DNA of 64,000 nt from Phascolarctos cinereus. Its lineage: Eukaryota > Chordata > Mammalia > Diprotodontia > Phascolarctidae. Shown in pieces: positions 21,266-33,225 of the stretch (position 1 is the stretch's first letter; each line of letters starts with the position of its first letter). The translations under genes were made by a program, and so were the position numbers. The notes under the pieces are model-generated. The model had not been told where the DNA came from. It saw only the letters and a list, made by a program, of their open reading frames with translations, and did not search any database. Location: positions 5,433,001-5,497,000 of the forward strand of contig NW_018343973.1 in assembly GCF_002099425.1 (NCBI RefSeq), given 5' to 3'.

Positions 21266-23399
21266 CCCCCAAAACTAGTTATATTTTAATAGAACATATT
21301 AATAATATTAACAGTTATTTCATAATCATCTGTCTATGTGGAATTAAATTATGGACTGGGAGAGCAAAGGTCAAAATTAATGACAAGTTAGAAGAAAGGA
21401 TAAGGGTGAGAAGAAGATACAATTCCAACCTGACTTATTTAAACAAATTATCAACTCCAAAAAAGTAAAGTGTAAAAAAAAAACACTGAAAAAGATATTG
21501 AATCCACCATTTCTTTTATTTAAATTTCCCTTTTTATTATTTCATATTTATAATTTGTGTTCAATGTAAATCAATTCCATAGCATGAGGGTAGTTACGTG
21601 ACTCAAAGTATAAAGATACAAGCACAATGTACAATAATCTCATAGACCAGAGTATAAAAGAACGTCCATTCCCCCACACAAAAGCTTGAAACATTTTGCA
21701 CTGGAATGTTTCAGGGCTGGCTGCTACAGACATTAATATTCTTTGCTTGTCTATGAAGTCAGGATACTACAGTCACATTGGATACTAGAAAATCTAAGCA
21801 AAAGTATATGTGAACCAATAATTAAAAATTGAGGAAGTTGTAAAATATTTACTTTCCTGGATGAAGCTTGCTTTAGTCTAAGTACAAGGTTTTATTAAAT
21901 AAAAATAGTGAATGAGTTTCAAATGTAGTTTTTTTTAATTTACAAAGTTTTAAAAGCATTTAAAGAAATAACATAAAATAGGACTTGTGAATTTCAAATG
22001 ATATGATTAAATCCCCAGTCCTTACATTAAAAATACTCAATTTTTGTAAATATTTGGCATCTTTTTGTTTTGCCTCTTAAGTTTTAAGAATCTGACAAAA
22101 ACCTTTAAAATGTACTATTATCAACTGAAAGTTAATCAAGATTTACAGAAATAAATCCAGTGTCTGACAGTTATTCAAGAGATCATGTATTTAAAATTCT
22201 TTGAAATCAAGAAGGTATATGACATATGACATTTGGCGGGATCTAACTGGAATGTGTCTCTATTCTTTGACTTGATTTCATTTAAGCCACATTTATTAAT
22301 TAAGGTTTTACTTTGGAAAGGCACCAATACATCCTTGCTTTGGCACATGCCATACTTTATAAGATTTAAGTGCAATGTCAAATCCAAAGCCTCAGAGAAA
22401 ATATTTCAGTTATGAGAACAACATTTTAAAAACTACCAAGATTATATATGATCATTAAGTTAGCACTGCTTAAATACATAAATTGATGTTTATGTTCTTT
22501 TTAACGTACATATAAATAGAAATATGAAAGCTTTTTATATTGTCTATCTAATCATTCATGGTCATGAAAAGTCAATAAACCAAAGTAATAATGGAGATTT
22601 TATCCCATACCCTGGGGTCCTTCTATTTTTGAGCAAGTCAAAAGTATTCTTGATTTCTGATACTGATTTTAACACTGGAGTCCAATATCATGTAATCCTG
22701 CTCAAGCCTTAAGAGCTTTTTTGTTTTTAATAAGTAAAATTTGGGATATGAGTCTATGACCTCTAGATTCAATTTATGTCCAAATTAAGTGGTGGAATAG
22801 AGTGAATTTGGTAAAGACGCCTTGACTCTTGCTTTAGGACTTGCAGATGCAGTTATATTAGTTAGGCAGAGTTAATGAAGCAAAACTATTTGGCTACCTG
22901 AGTTTCTTAAGAGTAGAGATGCAGAAAAAAAGGTGAGAGAAACAAGAAGCTGGCAACTGAGTATAGTTTCACTGGAGTGATAGGTTAAAGGGTCAGGGAG
23001 CTCTCTGGTCAGTGAAATCTCATTCTTCCCCTGCATTAAAGCAATAAAATCTTTTACTCTCCAGGGAAGGGAGAGCGATGGAGGGGTCTGGGTGCTGTTT
23101 GTATGCAGAATTAAAAGTCTTTAAATAAGCCTTGGGAGCTGTACCCTCCAAAAAGCCCACTAGGATATTTCAGCATATAAATGTAAATATGTAAATCACA
23201 CTTCCATCATAATTTGGAAATGTACATCAAACAGATTACACTTCAATTACAGATTTAGTCTCTCTAGTTTGTAATACTATAAATTTCTGCAAATGGGGAA
23301 AAGATCCCCTTTCCTCCTTGTTCCCCCCCACATAACAGACATTTAATAAGTGAAAGTTTATTGACTAACTGAATGTTTACTGATGAACTGACTGAGAAG
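21266..23399. other. 2.1 kb of intron without recognisable repeats
   Basis: AT-rich, low in repeats compared with the rest of the window. No exon, ORF with a known domain or RNA gene is seen. Conserved non-coding sequence cannot be judged from one genome. Confidence 0.5.
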
Positions 23400-24478
23400 T
23401 ATGTGCCTCTCAGATCTATTTGTCTAGCCTTAACCTCTTTCCTGACTTTTGATCTTGTTTCACCAATTGCCTATTGAACATCTCAGACTGGATGTCTTAT
23501 AGACACCTTAAACTCCACATATTTAAAACAGATCTCATGTCTTTTCCCTCAAACACTCCCTTTTTCCCAATGTTCCTAGTACTTTTGATGGTACCACCTT
23601 TCTCCCAGTCTCCCAGGCTCTCAACCCAAGTATAGTCCTTGATTTTTCATTCTCTCTCCCCCTCCTCCAATCAGTTGCCAATCCCTGTCGATTCTACCTG
23701 CCTAACATCGCCAGCATACATCCCCTTCCCTACTCACACTTCCATTTGCTACAATCTTTCATTACCTCATATCTAGACTCCTGCAATATCTGCTGTTTGG
23801 TTCTCCTTCCTCAAGTCTCTCCCCATTCCAGTCCATCCTATGTTCAGTCACCAAAGTAATTTTCCTAAGGTGCTGGTCTGTTTGTGCGTCACTCCCCACC
23901 TTCTCTCCCTACCCCAACCCCCATTCAATAAATTCTAGTGCCTCCCTATTACCTCCAGGAATAAATATAACATTTTCTGTTTGCTTTTAAAGCCCTTCAT
24001 AATCTGGCGCCTTCCTACTTTTCCTTGTTCCCCTCCCCTCCAAGCAGCCTATGATTGAGTGACACTGGCCTTCTTGATATAATTCACACAAGCCACTCCA
24101 TCTCACGGCTCCACACATGTTTTCCCGGGGTCTTGGAATTCTGTCCCTCCTCATCTTGGTTTTCTGGCTTCCTTCCAGATACCACTCAAATGTTTCTTTG
24201 CAAGAGGCCTTTCCTAGTACCTATCTCTGCTAGTGCTTTCCTTTCTCAGATTATCTCCAATTTGCTGTGTGTGTGTGTGTGTGTGTGACGTGTCTGAGAG
24301 TGTATACATATATACCCACACATATACACATCTTGTTTGTACATAATTATTTACATGTTACCTCATCCTTTAGAGTGAGCTCCTAGAAAGGAGGGACTGT
24401 TTTTGTCCTTCTTAGTATCCTGTGTTTCACACAGTGCTTGGCACATAAGTGCTTTATAAATGCTTGATGAGTTTCCTG
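23400..24478 (+). mobile_element. L2-clade LINE
   Basis: Runs from RT-distal sequence (ccaattgcctattgaacatc, actggatgtcttatagacac) through cagttgccaatccctgtcga, ctccctattacctccaggaa, aagcccttcataatctggcg, to the 3' end agtgcttggcacataagtgc. Contains a (TG)n run at 24262-24288. Confidence 0.85.
24262..24288. repeat. (TG)n microsatellite
   Basis: About 13 TG units inside the L2 3' region. Confidence 0.95.
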
Positions 24479-24690
24479 ATCCCCTCAGGAAGTTGTAATT
24501 TGTCCTCCTACAGATTACATGGTATTTACTTTGTAGCTATTTTGCATATAGAAGCCTAAATGTCTTTTCCCTTCACAGAAAGTAAACTCCTTGAGGGCAG
24601 GCACTTTTACTGTCATCTTTGTATTCACAGAATTTAGGACTGTGTCTAGGCACAGTGAGGACTTAATAAATGCTTGGTGATTGATTGTTT
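24479..24690 (+). mobile_element. Second L2 3' end, head-to-tail with the first
   Basis: A further L2 3' region begins with tttcctgatcccctcaggaa and ends with ctccttgagggcaggcactt and gacttaataaatgcttggtg. It follows the previous L2 3' terminus directly. Confidence 0.8.
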
Positions 24691-25044
24691 CATTACTAGG
24701 TTAAATTTACCATAGATTTCATGTGGAGTAGGTCTCAAGACTGTAGTTTTATGATACCTTAAAATATTATTACCTCCAGTCATGTTATTTCCTGGACAGA
24801 AACAGGCACAAAAGAATGTTTGTTGTGTCTTCCCACACTTCAGAGTACTGACTTCGTGGTATGGTGATGCCATCCTCAGACTTGCCTGGTTATTTTTGGA
24901 TAGGTATAGAAATATTTGGCTTATTGATTTTAATTATCTCAAAGGCTACAAAGTCTCCTTTGTTTTATACAAGACATACAACACTATAAATATATAAATG
25001 TTAGGACTAAGTTTCCTCTTCACTTCACTAGAAAGGCCAGACAG

Positions 25045-25225
25045 GATCACAGATTTAGAAATGGAAGGGATTTTAGAAGCCATCAAGCCAAACTATCTCA
25101 TTTTAGTGAAAGGAAACTGAGGCACAGAAAGGTTAAGTAGATTGTCCAGGGTTATATAACTAGAAAGTATTGGAGGCAGCACTTGAATGCAGATCTTTGT
25201 CTCTCTAACTGTGAACAATTTGTTA
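25045..25225 (-). mobile_element. MIR-family relic (MIR3-like)
   Basis: Plus strand: caggatcacagatttagaaa, aaggaaactgaggcacagaa, aggttaagtagattgtccag, and tgaatgcagatctttgtctc. Confidence 0.65.
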
Positions 25226-25458
25226 TGCCCTGACTAGATGCACCTTTTCCTTGGTTGGTTATTTACAGGAGACATCTAGCAGCAGAGGAAACACTGCTGC
25301 TAATTGCCAGCTAGCTCAATCCTAATGTATATCCAAATATTCCTACACTCTTCCTTCTTTTGGGACAACATAATTTTTTTCAACAGAGCAAGCACATTTG
25401 TCTTAAGAAAGAGTAGTTGTCCATGTCCATCAGAAGAGAACACAAAAGCATTCTCCAC

Positions 25459-25716
25459 TGTTTTGTTGTTGTCGTTCACTCATATCAGTCGTGTCCAACT
25501 CTTCATCACCCCCTTTTAGGGCTTTCTTGGCAAAAATACTGCAGTACTTTGCCATTTCCTTCTCCAGATCATTTTACAGATGAGAAAACTGAGGCAAACA
25601 GGGTAAAGTGACTTGATCAGGGTCAAACTGCTAGTAAGTGTCTGAGGCCGGATCTAAACTCAGGTCTTCCTGACTCCAGGCCCAGCGATCTATCCACTGC
25701 GCCACCTAGCTGCCCA
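25459..25716 (-). mobile_element. tRNA-SINE with RTE/BovB-like tail
   Basis: Antisense: ttgttgttgtcgttcactca, cagtcgtgtccaactcttca, ggctttcttggcaaaaatac, ttgccatttccttctccaga, then MIR-like body and reversed head gcgccacctagctgccc. Confidence 0.92.
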
Positions 25717-25959
25717 TTCTCTACTGTAACAGAGAACATTGAAAGGTAGGAATCAACAAAAGACGACCAAAGCTTTGGATACAATAAGATCTTTCAAACA
25801 TCCTAGTTATTATGTAGCACAGAGAAGTTCCTAGTCATTGTGTAACAGAGTAGATAGGAAACCTATTACATCAAAGAAATAAGGCATCATTTTAAATCGG
25901 ACCAAATATGAATTTTCTAGCATTTTTCACATTAAGAAAGAAGACATAATGAATGTTAA

Positions 25960-27795
25960 ATAAAACTCTTTCCCTAATTTTCAACCAATCCTTATCCATT
26001 GGCTCCCCCCATGCATCCATCCTTAAGAACAACTTCACTGGACCCCTTTCACTCTCTAAAGCCAACATCCTATAACTATTCTCTATTTCAATTACCAGAC
26101 TCCTAGAAAAACAAAACAAAACAAAAAACCTGTTCCATTATGCAGTGTCTCCACTTTCTCACCTCCCACTCACTTTCTAAGCACGTTGAAAACAGGTCTT
26201 GGGTTCACACAGACAAACTGAAACCACTCTCTTCAATATCAACAATGACTTCTTCTCCACTAAATTTAAAGGCCTCTTCTCAGCCCTCGGTTCTATGCAG
26301 CATTTGACACTATCGACCACCCTCTTCTGGATGGTTTTTTTTCCCCAGAGTTTTTATGACACTCACTGCTTTCTCATGGTTCTCTTGTCTGTCAAACCAA
26401 TCTTTTGCAGGATTATCTTCCATGTTCTAACTCCTTTGATCTATTTGGGGCACTCTCCTCTACTCTTTCCACATTCTTTCTCTTAGTAATCTTACCAGTT
26501 CTTATCGATTCAAATTTCCTATCTAAATAGATGAATCCCAAAGCAATATATCCAGTCCTCATCTCTCTCCTAACTACAGTTCCTTATCTGCAACTGCTTG
26601 CTGGACATCAACTTAGACATCCCATAGGAATCTCAAATTTAAAACATGTATGTGTAAAAACCCAAACCTAAATCCATCTCTCCTTCCTAGTTACTTCTTT
26701 TTTTTTTTTTAGTGAGGCAATTGGGGTTAAGTGTCTTGCCCAAGGTCACACAGCTAGTACATGTCAAGTGTTTGGTCTAAGGGCGGATTTGAACTCAGGT
26801 ACTCCTGACTTCAGGGCCGGTGCTCTATCCACTGAACCACCTAGCTGCCCCCTTCCTAGTTACTTCTATAAAGGACCCCACTACTCTTTTAGTGAACCAG
26901 TTTTGAAACCTCAGAGTCACCCTCAACTCTTCGTTCTCTCTTCCATCTGTATCCAATTAGCAGTTAAGTCCTCCTTAATTTTACCTCCATAAATTTACCT
27001 CCAAATGCATACCAATTGCATCCATCCCCTTTTCTCCTCTCACAAAGCCATCAACCTGAGTTTAGGGCCCTCAGCACCTTGCACCTGGACAACGAGGCAG
27101 CAGCCTCCTAATTAGTCTTCCTGCATCTAATCTCTTCCTTCTTTTATCCATCTTCCACATGGTTGTCAAAGGAAGATTTGATTCATAAAGCACACATCCT
27201 TATTTTTTGCACTGCATCTTTCTCCATGCATTCATTCATGTCTTACTCCAGTCTAAAAAAGCTACAATGTTCCCCTGGTGCCTACGATAAAATGTAAACT
27301 GCTCTACTATGGCTCCAATTTATGTTCGAGGCAGATTACAGATTACTCTCCCTCACACTTATTTGCTATTCTCTGTGTACAACTTCCATCTCTTACCTCC
27401 ATGAATTTGAACAAACTGCTGACCATTCTTCTAATGTTCCCCCTTTTCTTTCCAACTCTTGGAAATACTAAGTCTTTCCAGATGCCCACAATTGTTAGTT
27501 CACCCAGGAAACAAAAAAATGCGGAATAACTATGAAGTTATTTGACATGGGTTACAACCCATCCACGTACGGTAAAGGATTGACAGGATATTCTGCATCA
27601 TTGCAGGAAACACCCAAATGGATGCACTCACAGAACCTTTTGAGTATATCCTGTATTTTACTTGTATGTGAACTTGCTGAATGCAAGATTCCCAAGCACT
27701 GGGACTAGCCTGCTTTTGTCTCTAATGTGTTCCCAGTGATTAGCATAGTGCCTAGCATCCAGCAGACACTCAATAAATGCTTGTCAACAGACTGA
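25960..27795 (+). mobile_element. L2-clade LINE with nested SINE
   Basis: One of the longest L2 copies. RT-region remnants near 26220-26340 (caatgacttcttctccacta, gcatttgacactatcgacca), then the post-RT part to 26698, a young SINE (26699-26850), and continuation to the 3' end at about 27780 (cctagcatccagcagacact, caataaatgcttgtcaacag). Broken. Confidence 0.82.
26699..26850 (-). mobile_element. Marsupial tRNA-SINE with perfect target duplication
   Basis: Antisense SINE with poly-T tail, caaggtcacacagctagtac and reversed head ccacctagctgcccc. It is flanked by an exact 17-bp target-site duplication, ccttcctagttacttct, at 26682-26698 and 26851-26867, so it is a comparatively recent insertion into the L2. 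Confidence 0.97.
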
Positions 27796-28055
27796 TAGAT
27801 AAAACAAAAAATATGGAAGTAAAACAGAATCTCCAGTCAGAAAGCAGTAGAACATGAAGAATATTAAAATAACTGGATAAAAGAAACTAAATTCACATTT
27901 ACACCACATATTTTACCAAACACTGGATAGATGCAGTTCTTAGTAAAAAGTAGCAAACTAAATAAAAAAGACATGATCCATATGGTCATTTTCACATAAC
28001 ATATAGAGACAGAAAAAAAAACCATTAGATTTTATTATAAACCCTTGTTACTTAC

Positions 28056-28220
28056 CATTACCTTCCTCAAAGTGTAGCGCTTGCAGCGAATGTCATCCAT
28101 TAACATCTCATAAGGTGTGAGCTGATATTCAATTGGCAAAGGATTATACTGTCGCTCTTGAACCTTCTTCAGTTTTACACCATTCCGCAAATCCCTCATC
28201 ACCTGTACCCAGAATCGAGC
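28056..28220 (-). CDS. SPIRE1: SPIRE1 internal exon encoding WH2-A and WH2-B
   Basis: A 165-bp exon encoding 55 residues, beginning [20 protein letters not shown] and ending [11 protein letters not shown]. It holds two of the four actin-monomer-binding WH2 motifs: WH2-A with an LKKV core (about residues 6-20 of the exon) and WH2-B with an LRKV core (about residues 36-54). In the family these bind actin subunits side by side to seed a filament. The acceptor follows a pyrimidine-rich tract (TTTCTCTTTAG) and the donor is GTAAGT after an ATG codon. A second GT two codons inside the exon (AAG|GTAATG) is possible, but the known SPIRE1 protein reads RKVMVNGD, which selects the outer donor. Phase 0 at both ends. 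Confidence 0.97.
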
Positions 28221-28598
28221 CTAAAGAGAAAAGGGAGAAAAAGCAACATATGCATATATGTCAATATTTTCTTCTGAAATGTCCAAGCCACATAAACTAA
28301 ACAGATTCTTAGACTCCCAGAAGCCCACAAAAAGAAACGGTAAGAATTTAAAGTGAGGGAAGCTAATGTGTATGTGAAGTGTTAAGCCTGACCTCTCTCT
28401 TAAAAACCTGAGTTTAACTTATTTTCACAAGCTAATAGTAAATTTTTCATCTTTCCATCGCTAGTGGTAAATCACAATCTATTTTCCAAGTTAAATAATA
28501 GTGACAAATTGTACTCAAGAAAAGATAAGGGACAACAGAAAGGCCAAAATGCCATAAATGCGGAAATAAAAATTGAGGAAAACTTTCATTCTCATAAG
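28221..28598. other. Intron next to the WH2-A/B exon, no recognisable element
   Basis: Contains the minus-strand polypyrimidine tract and acceptor of the 28056-28220 exon (28221-28245). Otherwise nothing recognised. Confidence 0.5.
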
Positions 28599-28680
28599 AG
28601 GCAGTATGGTAATAGAAAGAAGAGTCAATTAGGAGTCAAAAACTTAGGTTTCAATCCCAACCATATAGTTAAGTGACAGA
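28599..28680 (+). mobile_element. MIR head fragment
   Basis: Sense MIR: gaggcagtatggtaatagaa, gagtcaaaaacttaggtttc, aatcccaaccatatagttaag. Confidence 0.55.
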
Positions 28681-28744
28681 GCCAATACCAAAACCTAAGT
28701 CTTTTGACTTGTAATCAAAAGTTAAATTTGCATAGTACTCTACA

Positions 28745-28910
28745 ATTTATAAAGTGATTTCACAAATTTCACAAAATTTAAAACAATATCACCAACAGAT
28801 CATTTGACCTTTGCAACAATCCTGTGAGGTAGGCAGAACTCAAATATTATCCCATCCCCTTAACCCTATCCCCACCTATTTTTTTTCAGAAGAACAAGGA
28901 AACTGAGTCT
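28745..28910 (-). mobile_element. MIR relic
   Basis: Antisense MIR: tttataaagtgatttcac, caacaatcctgtgaggtagg, and aaggaaactgag. Confidence 0.6.
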
Positions 28911-29204
28911 GTTTCTTCTTCCTTAAACAAATGGGTTGGGGTGTGAGGGAGAACTGAGGAAGGTGAGATAATACCTGAATTCTGCCTTCCTCTCATGATT
29001 GTAAAGATTAAATGAGACATTTGTGAAATTCCATTTTAAGCTGCAAAAAGCACAATAATTTAAAGGATTATAGTTACTATACTACAACCTAAAGTGTGAT
29101 AGTCTATATTCAAATAAAACTAAAATCAATGCAATATTTAACTGAAAAACTATAAGTTCACTGAAATGGCCAAAAAGATCACTTATCTAAATTTATTTAA
29201 ATAT

Positions 29205-29245
29205 AAATTCATATATATATAATATACGTATATATATACACATAT
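29205..29245. repeat. AT-rich microsatellite
   Basis: Alternating TA units with a central tacgta, next to the SINE tail at 29246. Confidence 0.85.
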
Positions 29246-29397
29246 TTTTTTTTCCTTTTTTGGTGAGGCAGTTGAGGTTAAGTGACTTGCACAGGGTCAC
29301 ACTTCTAGTAAGTGACAAGTGTCTGAGGCCAGATTTGAACTCAGGTCCTCCTGACTCCAAGGTTTGTGCTCTATCCACTGTGCCACCTAGCTGCCCC
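29246..29397 (-). mobile_element. Marsupial tRNA-SINE (WSINE1/Mar1-like)
   Basis: Antisense: poly-T tail, ggtgaggcagttgaggttaa, gtcctcctgactccaaggtt, reversed head gccacctagctgccccc. Confidence 0.94.
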
Positions 29398-29738
29398 CAT
29401 ATATCCTTTCAAATCTTTTGTATACACGGACTTATCCTTTGAATACTTTTTTCAAGGAAGTTCTAAATGTTAATACTGTGATATATCAGTAATATTATTC
29501 TTTATAGTATGCTGAAATGTGTCACAGGTGTTGATAGTGATTGTAATAGTGTAAGTAAAGCCTGCTTTTAAAAAATGAGATAAATTAAAATTTAATTCAC
29601 AAAATACATCTTTGCTTTAAAAAAGAATTCATACACACAATATTCTTTTAAGTAGTAAAGTCACACAGTATAACACAATTTACAAAAATTTAAACTCAAC
29701 TCCTTTAGAAGTCCATTCAATTTAAGAATGCATTAATT

Positions 29739-29880
29739 GGGGCAGCTAGATGGCGAAATGGATAGAGTACCAACTGTGGAGTCAGGAGGACCTGAGTTCA
29801 AATCAGTCCTCAGATGCGTAACATTTACTAGCTGTGTGACTCTGGGCAATTCACTTAACCCCAACTGCCTCACAAAAAAA
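29739..29880 (+). mobile_element. Marsupial tRNA-SINE with perfect target duplication
   Basis: Sense SINE: ggggcagctagatggcgaaa head, agctgtgtgactctgggcaa body, short A tail. Flanked by an exact 12-bp duplication, aatgcattaatt, at 29727-29738 and 29881-29892. Confidence 0.96.
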
Positions 29881-29959
29881 AATGCATTAATTATGAAAAG
29901 AGAAGTATAAGTGTTATTGTACTTTTTTGGGGAAAAGGAAACAGACTTGTTCCACTTGG

Positions 29960-30225
29960 CCCTAAAAGGCAGAAACAGGAGCAATGTGAAAAGGTATGTG
30001 CCCCTTAATGTAAGAAAAGACTCTTTAAGAATTAGAACTACCCAAAAGTGAATGGGCTACCTCAGAACACAGTGGGTTCCCTATCACCAAGGACTCTTGA
30101 GGCAAAGGATGGATGACCATTTGTCAGATATGTTGTGGAAATAATTTCTTATTCAGGTAGTTGTGGGACCAGATGGCCTCTGAGTTTACTTTCAACACTT
30201 CAATTTGTGATATTGTATTGGTCTT
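29960..30225 (+). mobile_element. CR1/L3-clade LINE 3' end
   Basis: Sense CR1/L3 terminus: cagtgggttccctatcacca, ggatggatgaccatttgtca, gatatgttgtggaaataatt, gaccagatggcctctgag. Diverged. Confidence 0.72.
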
Positions 30226-30849
30226 TTAATCTTTTATTATTCTAGGGAGTTTCTTGAACAAATATTTTAAAATACTTTAAAATTCCTTTGTCATTCAAGA
30301 TGTTCTAATGCCTTTTTCATTTTTATTTCCTTTTCTTCTTCTATTCCATTTCCTTTTATTTTGCTATTCCCTCTAGTAATTAAATATTTAAAAGACTTCC
30401 AAAGAAAAGAAAACTGAAGTAAAATGCAGGGTTGTTTTGGAATACACTAATGCTTCTCTTATTAGTGGTCAGACCAGTTCTTAAATTATATTTAGGCACT
30501 TCTACCAGATCTATTAGAGTTCACATTTGTAATGGTGGGACTTCCACCCTGGGGCCCCATGGTCCTCATTGGTGATTGCCTCTTATGGACCACTATGTCA
30601 AGAAAGTCTTAGTTATCGTACTTCAGTTCACTCTCTCCTTTCAGGCTCTCTCCTCCACAGCCTCACTAATTGCTTAACACTTTCTTCCCATTGCTCCTTC
30701 TCCCTTAAAACACTTCCAATTCTGGAACCTGAACCATGATCAAATCAACTTTGTTATTATTTCTGGATGGGTTTTGTCAATCTAGTCCCCTATTATTTCA
30801 CTCACTCTTTCCATAACTTTCCTGATCAAAGTGATTCTTCCTAGCTACC

Positions 30850-30985
30850 ACTCTCCTATGGATGTTGTCTCCTATTAGAATCAAAGTTCCTTAAGAGCAG
30901 GAAATGTTTTGGCTTTTGTTTTTGTATCCTAAGGGCTTAGCATTGTTATTAGCATATAATAAATGATTAATAAATGATGTCTCAT
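30850..30985 (+). mobile_element. L2 3'-end fragment
   Basis: ttccttaagagcaggaaatg, tgtatcctaagggcttagca and ataataaatgattaataaat identify an L2 terminus. Sequence from about 30630 may be more of the same copy but is too diverged to call. Confidence 0.65.
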
Positions 30986-31024
30986 TCATTCATTAATCAC
31001 TTGATGATGATGATAACAACAATA

Positions 31025-31300
31025 ATAATGATATTAGCTAATATTTATATAGCACTTACTATGTATGAACCAGATATTGTGCTAAGTACTTTAAAATTAT
31101 ATCCCGTTTGATCCTCACAAAAACCTTGCAAGGTAGGTGCTATTACTATCCCTGTTTTACAGATGAGGCGATTGAGGCAAACAGAAGTTAAGTGATTTGC
31201 TCAGGGTCACACAGCTAGTAAATGTCTGAAGACACATTCGAACTTAGGTCTTCCTGACTCCAGGCCTGATGCTCTATCTACTGGACTACCCAGCTACCTA
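31025..31300 (-). mobile_element. MIR, near full length
   Basis: Antisense MIR through its whole length: tttatatagcacttactatg, gatcctcacaaaaaccttgc, gttttacagatgaggcgatt, ggtcacacagctagtaaatg, and reversed head ggactacccagctacct. Confidence 0.88.
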
Positions 31301-31461
31301 TGATTATTACAAATTATTCTTTTATGAGGGCACTGGTTTGTGTGAGAGGAGATTAGGTAGTTTCTTTTGTTACATACTTGAAAGTAGCAGCTGCAATTCT
31401 TTAAATACACTCTTTCATTTCTTTTTACTAATTAATAAATGCTTTTCCATTCATTCATTCA

Positions 31462-31640
31462 TTGGAAAGAACACTGGGTTTGGAATAGTAAGAACTAAAT
31501 ATTATCCTAGTTCTTCCACTTACTGGTTATGTGACCTTGAGAAAGCCATTTAAAACTTCGGAGCCTCCGCTTCTTCTCTTGTAAGATAATTAGGTTGGTG
31601 TAGGGTATCTCTAAGATCCCTCTAGATCTGATTCCTAGAG
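31462..31640 (+). mobile_element. MIR-family SINE relic
   Basis: Sense: ggaaagaacactgggtttgg, cacttactggttatgtgacc, ccatttaaaacttcggagcc, and the tail ttaggttggtgtagggtatc. Confidence 0.7.
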
Positions 31641-31689
31641 CCCTAGGAACCCATGACTAGGCTACTCACATAATTCTGAGTCCCTGGAA

Positions 31690-31860
31690 TTACTATGTAA
31701 TTAAAACAAAGATCACACGATCATAGGATTCAGAGATACAGGGATCTTAGAGATCATCCAATCTAACTCTCATTTTACAGATGAGGGAAGTAAGGACCAG
31801 AAAGGTTAAGTTAAGTAAATTGCCCAGGGTCACAAAGGAAATATGGGGCAAACCTCTGAG
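31690..31860 (-). mobile_element. MIR3-like relic
   Basis: Plus strand: ggatcttagagatcatccaa, cattttacagatgagggaag, aattgcccagggtcacaaag. Confidence 0.68.
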
Positions 31861-31873
31861 TCCCATCTTTTTT

Positions 31874-32140
31874 GAGGCAGCTAGGTGGTACAGTGTATAG
31901 AGAACCAGGCCTGAAGTCAGGAAAACTTGAGTTCATATTTGGCCTCAGATGTGAACTAGCTGCATGACTCTAGGCAAGTCACTTTGCCATTGTTTGCCTT
32001 GGTTTCTTCCTCCATAAAAAGGGGATAGTAACACCACCTATTTGTCAGGGTTGCTGTTAGGATCAAATGAGTTAATAATTGTAAAGCACTTAGCACAGTC
32101 ATGGTTCATAGTAAGTGTTATATAAATTTTAACTATCATC
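31874..32140 (+). mobile_element. MIR/CORE tRNA-SINE, near full length
   Basis: Sense: gaggcagctaggtggtacag head, gcatgactctaggcaagtca body, ggttgctgttaggatcaaat core and gcacttagcacagtcatggt end. Confidence 0.85.
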
Positions 32141-32637
32141 ATCACCATCATCTTCATACTATTAAAATATTGGCATATGTAAAAAAAAAATGAGCAATTC
32201 ATTAACATTAGTAAAAAGTACCAATACTTCCACAATTTGGATTCTTTAAGAAAAGAAAACTTTACTTCAGTGACTTGAATAACAAATTCCTTAATACTTA
32301 TGGACTATTAGCTTAAATTCTATTCTACTTTTAATTCTTGTTATGCTAAAAACAGAACTTTAGTTCAGACCTTCACTGTAGCACTGTTGTGCTATTTAAT
32401 GATTGTATCTTTTTTTTTCAAAAGTCCAAACACTGAGATCCTTTTATAAAACCGGAAACTAAATTTTAAAAATTTAGTGGTTATATTTCTGAGCATCAAA
32501 TTAAATATTTTGTATCTAGTATTGTCAGACCACACTACCACCACAGAAAGTCTTTAAAACATGAAATTAAATCATAACAGATCTTTCCTAAAAAATAAAT
32601 AAAATAGAAAAAAATAATTATTTTAAAGGTATCTTAC

Positions 32638-32715
32638 CCAGTCAGCATTTTTCAGCTCATCTAGGTCCGTACTGGATTCATCACTCTTTTCCATTTCCTG
32701 AATCTTCTTAAGATT
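32638..32715 (-). CDS. SPIRE1: SPIRE1 internal exon, KIND-to-WH2 linker
   Basis: A 78-bp exon encoding 26 residues: [20 protein letters not shown] followed by LKNADW. It is the acidic, serine-rich linker joining the KIND domain to the first WH2 motif. The minus-strand acceptor is TCACAG and the donor is GTAAGA. Both ends are phase 0, so the exon could be skipped without a frameshift. Its last codons (ADW) lead straight into ARFWVQ of the next exon at 28056-28220. It is too short to be found by open-frame length alone; splice sites and family similarity support it. Confidence 0.93.
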
Positions 32716-32983
32716 CTGTGAGTTAAGAAGAAAAAGATACGAGTTAAGAAAAATGACTGAAGAAAATTTAATTAAGCCACTCTGCAAAAATTAAAATATC
32801 TATTGATTTCTTCAAAGAAATGCTAACTATGACTTCTTCTCCAGAGTCTCTAGAAAAGGGACAACCAGTATTTAAATGGCTTGAAGTTTCTCCTAGAGTC
32901 AAGGGAATAGCCTAGAAAACTGCAAAATAACTTTTTTCATTTTTGAATTTTGATCATAACCTAAAGGTTTCTGAGGCAGCTAG

Positions 32984-33225
32984 GTGAAACAGTGGATACA
33001 GTATCAGGCCTGGAGTAAGGAAGACTCATCTTCCTGAATACAAATCTGGCCTCAGAAACTTGTATCCCTGGGCAGGTCACTTAATCCTGTTTGCCTCAGT
33101 TTCCTCATCTGTAAAATGAGCTGGAGAAGGAAGAGGTGAAGTACTCTTGTATCTTTGCCAAGAAAACTCCAAACGCAGTCATGAAGAGTCAGACATGATT
33201 GAAATGACTGAACAACAACAATAAA
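32984..33225 (+). mobile_element. tRNA-SINE with RTE/BovB-like tail
   Basis: Sense: aggcagctaggtgaaacagt head, ctcatctgtaaaatgagctgg, aaggaagaggtgaagtactc, tttgccaagaaaactccaaa, and agagtcagacatgattgaaa before a CAACAA terminus. Confidence 0.9.
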
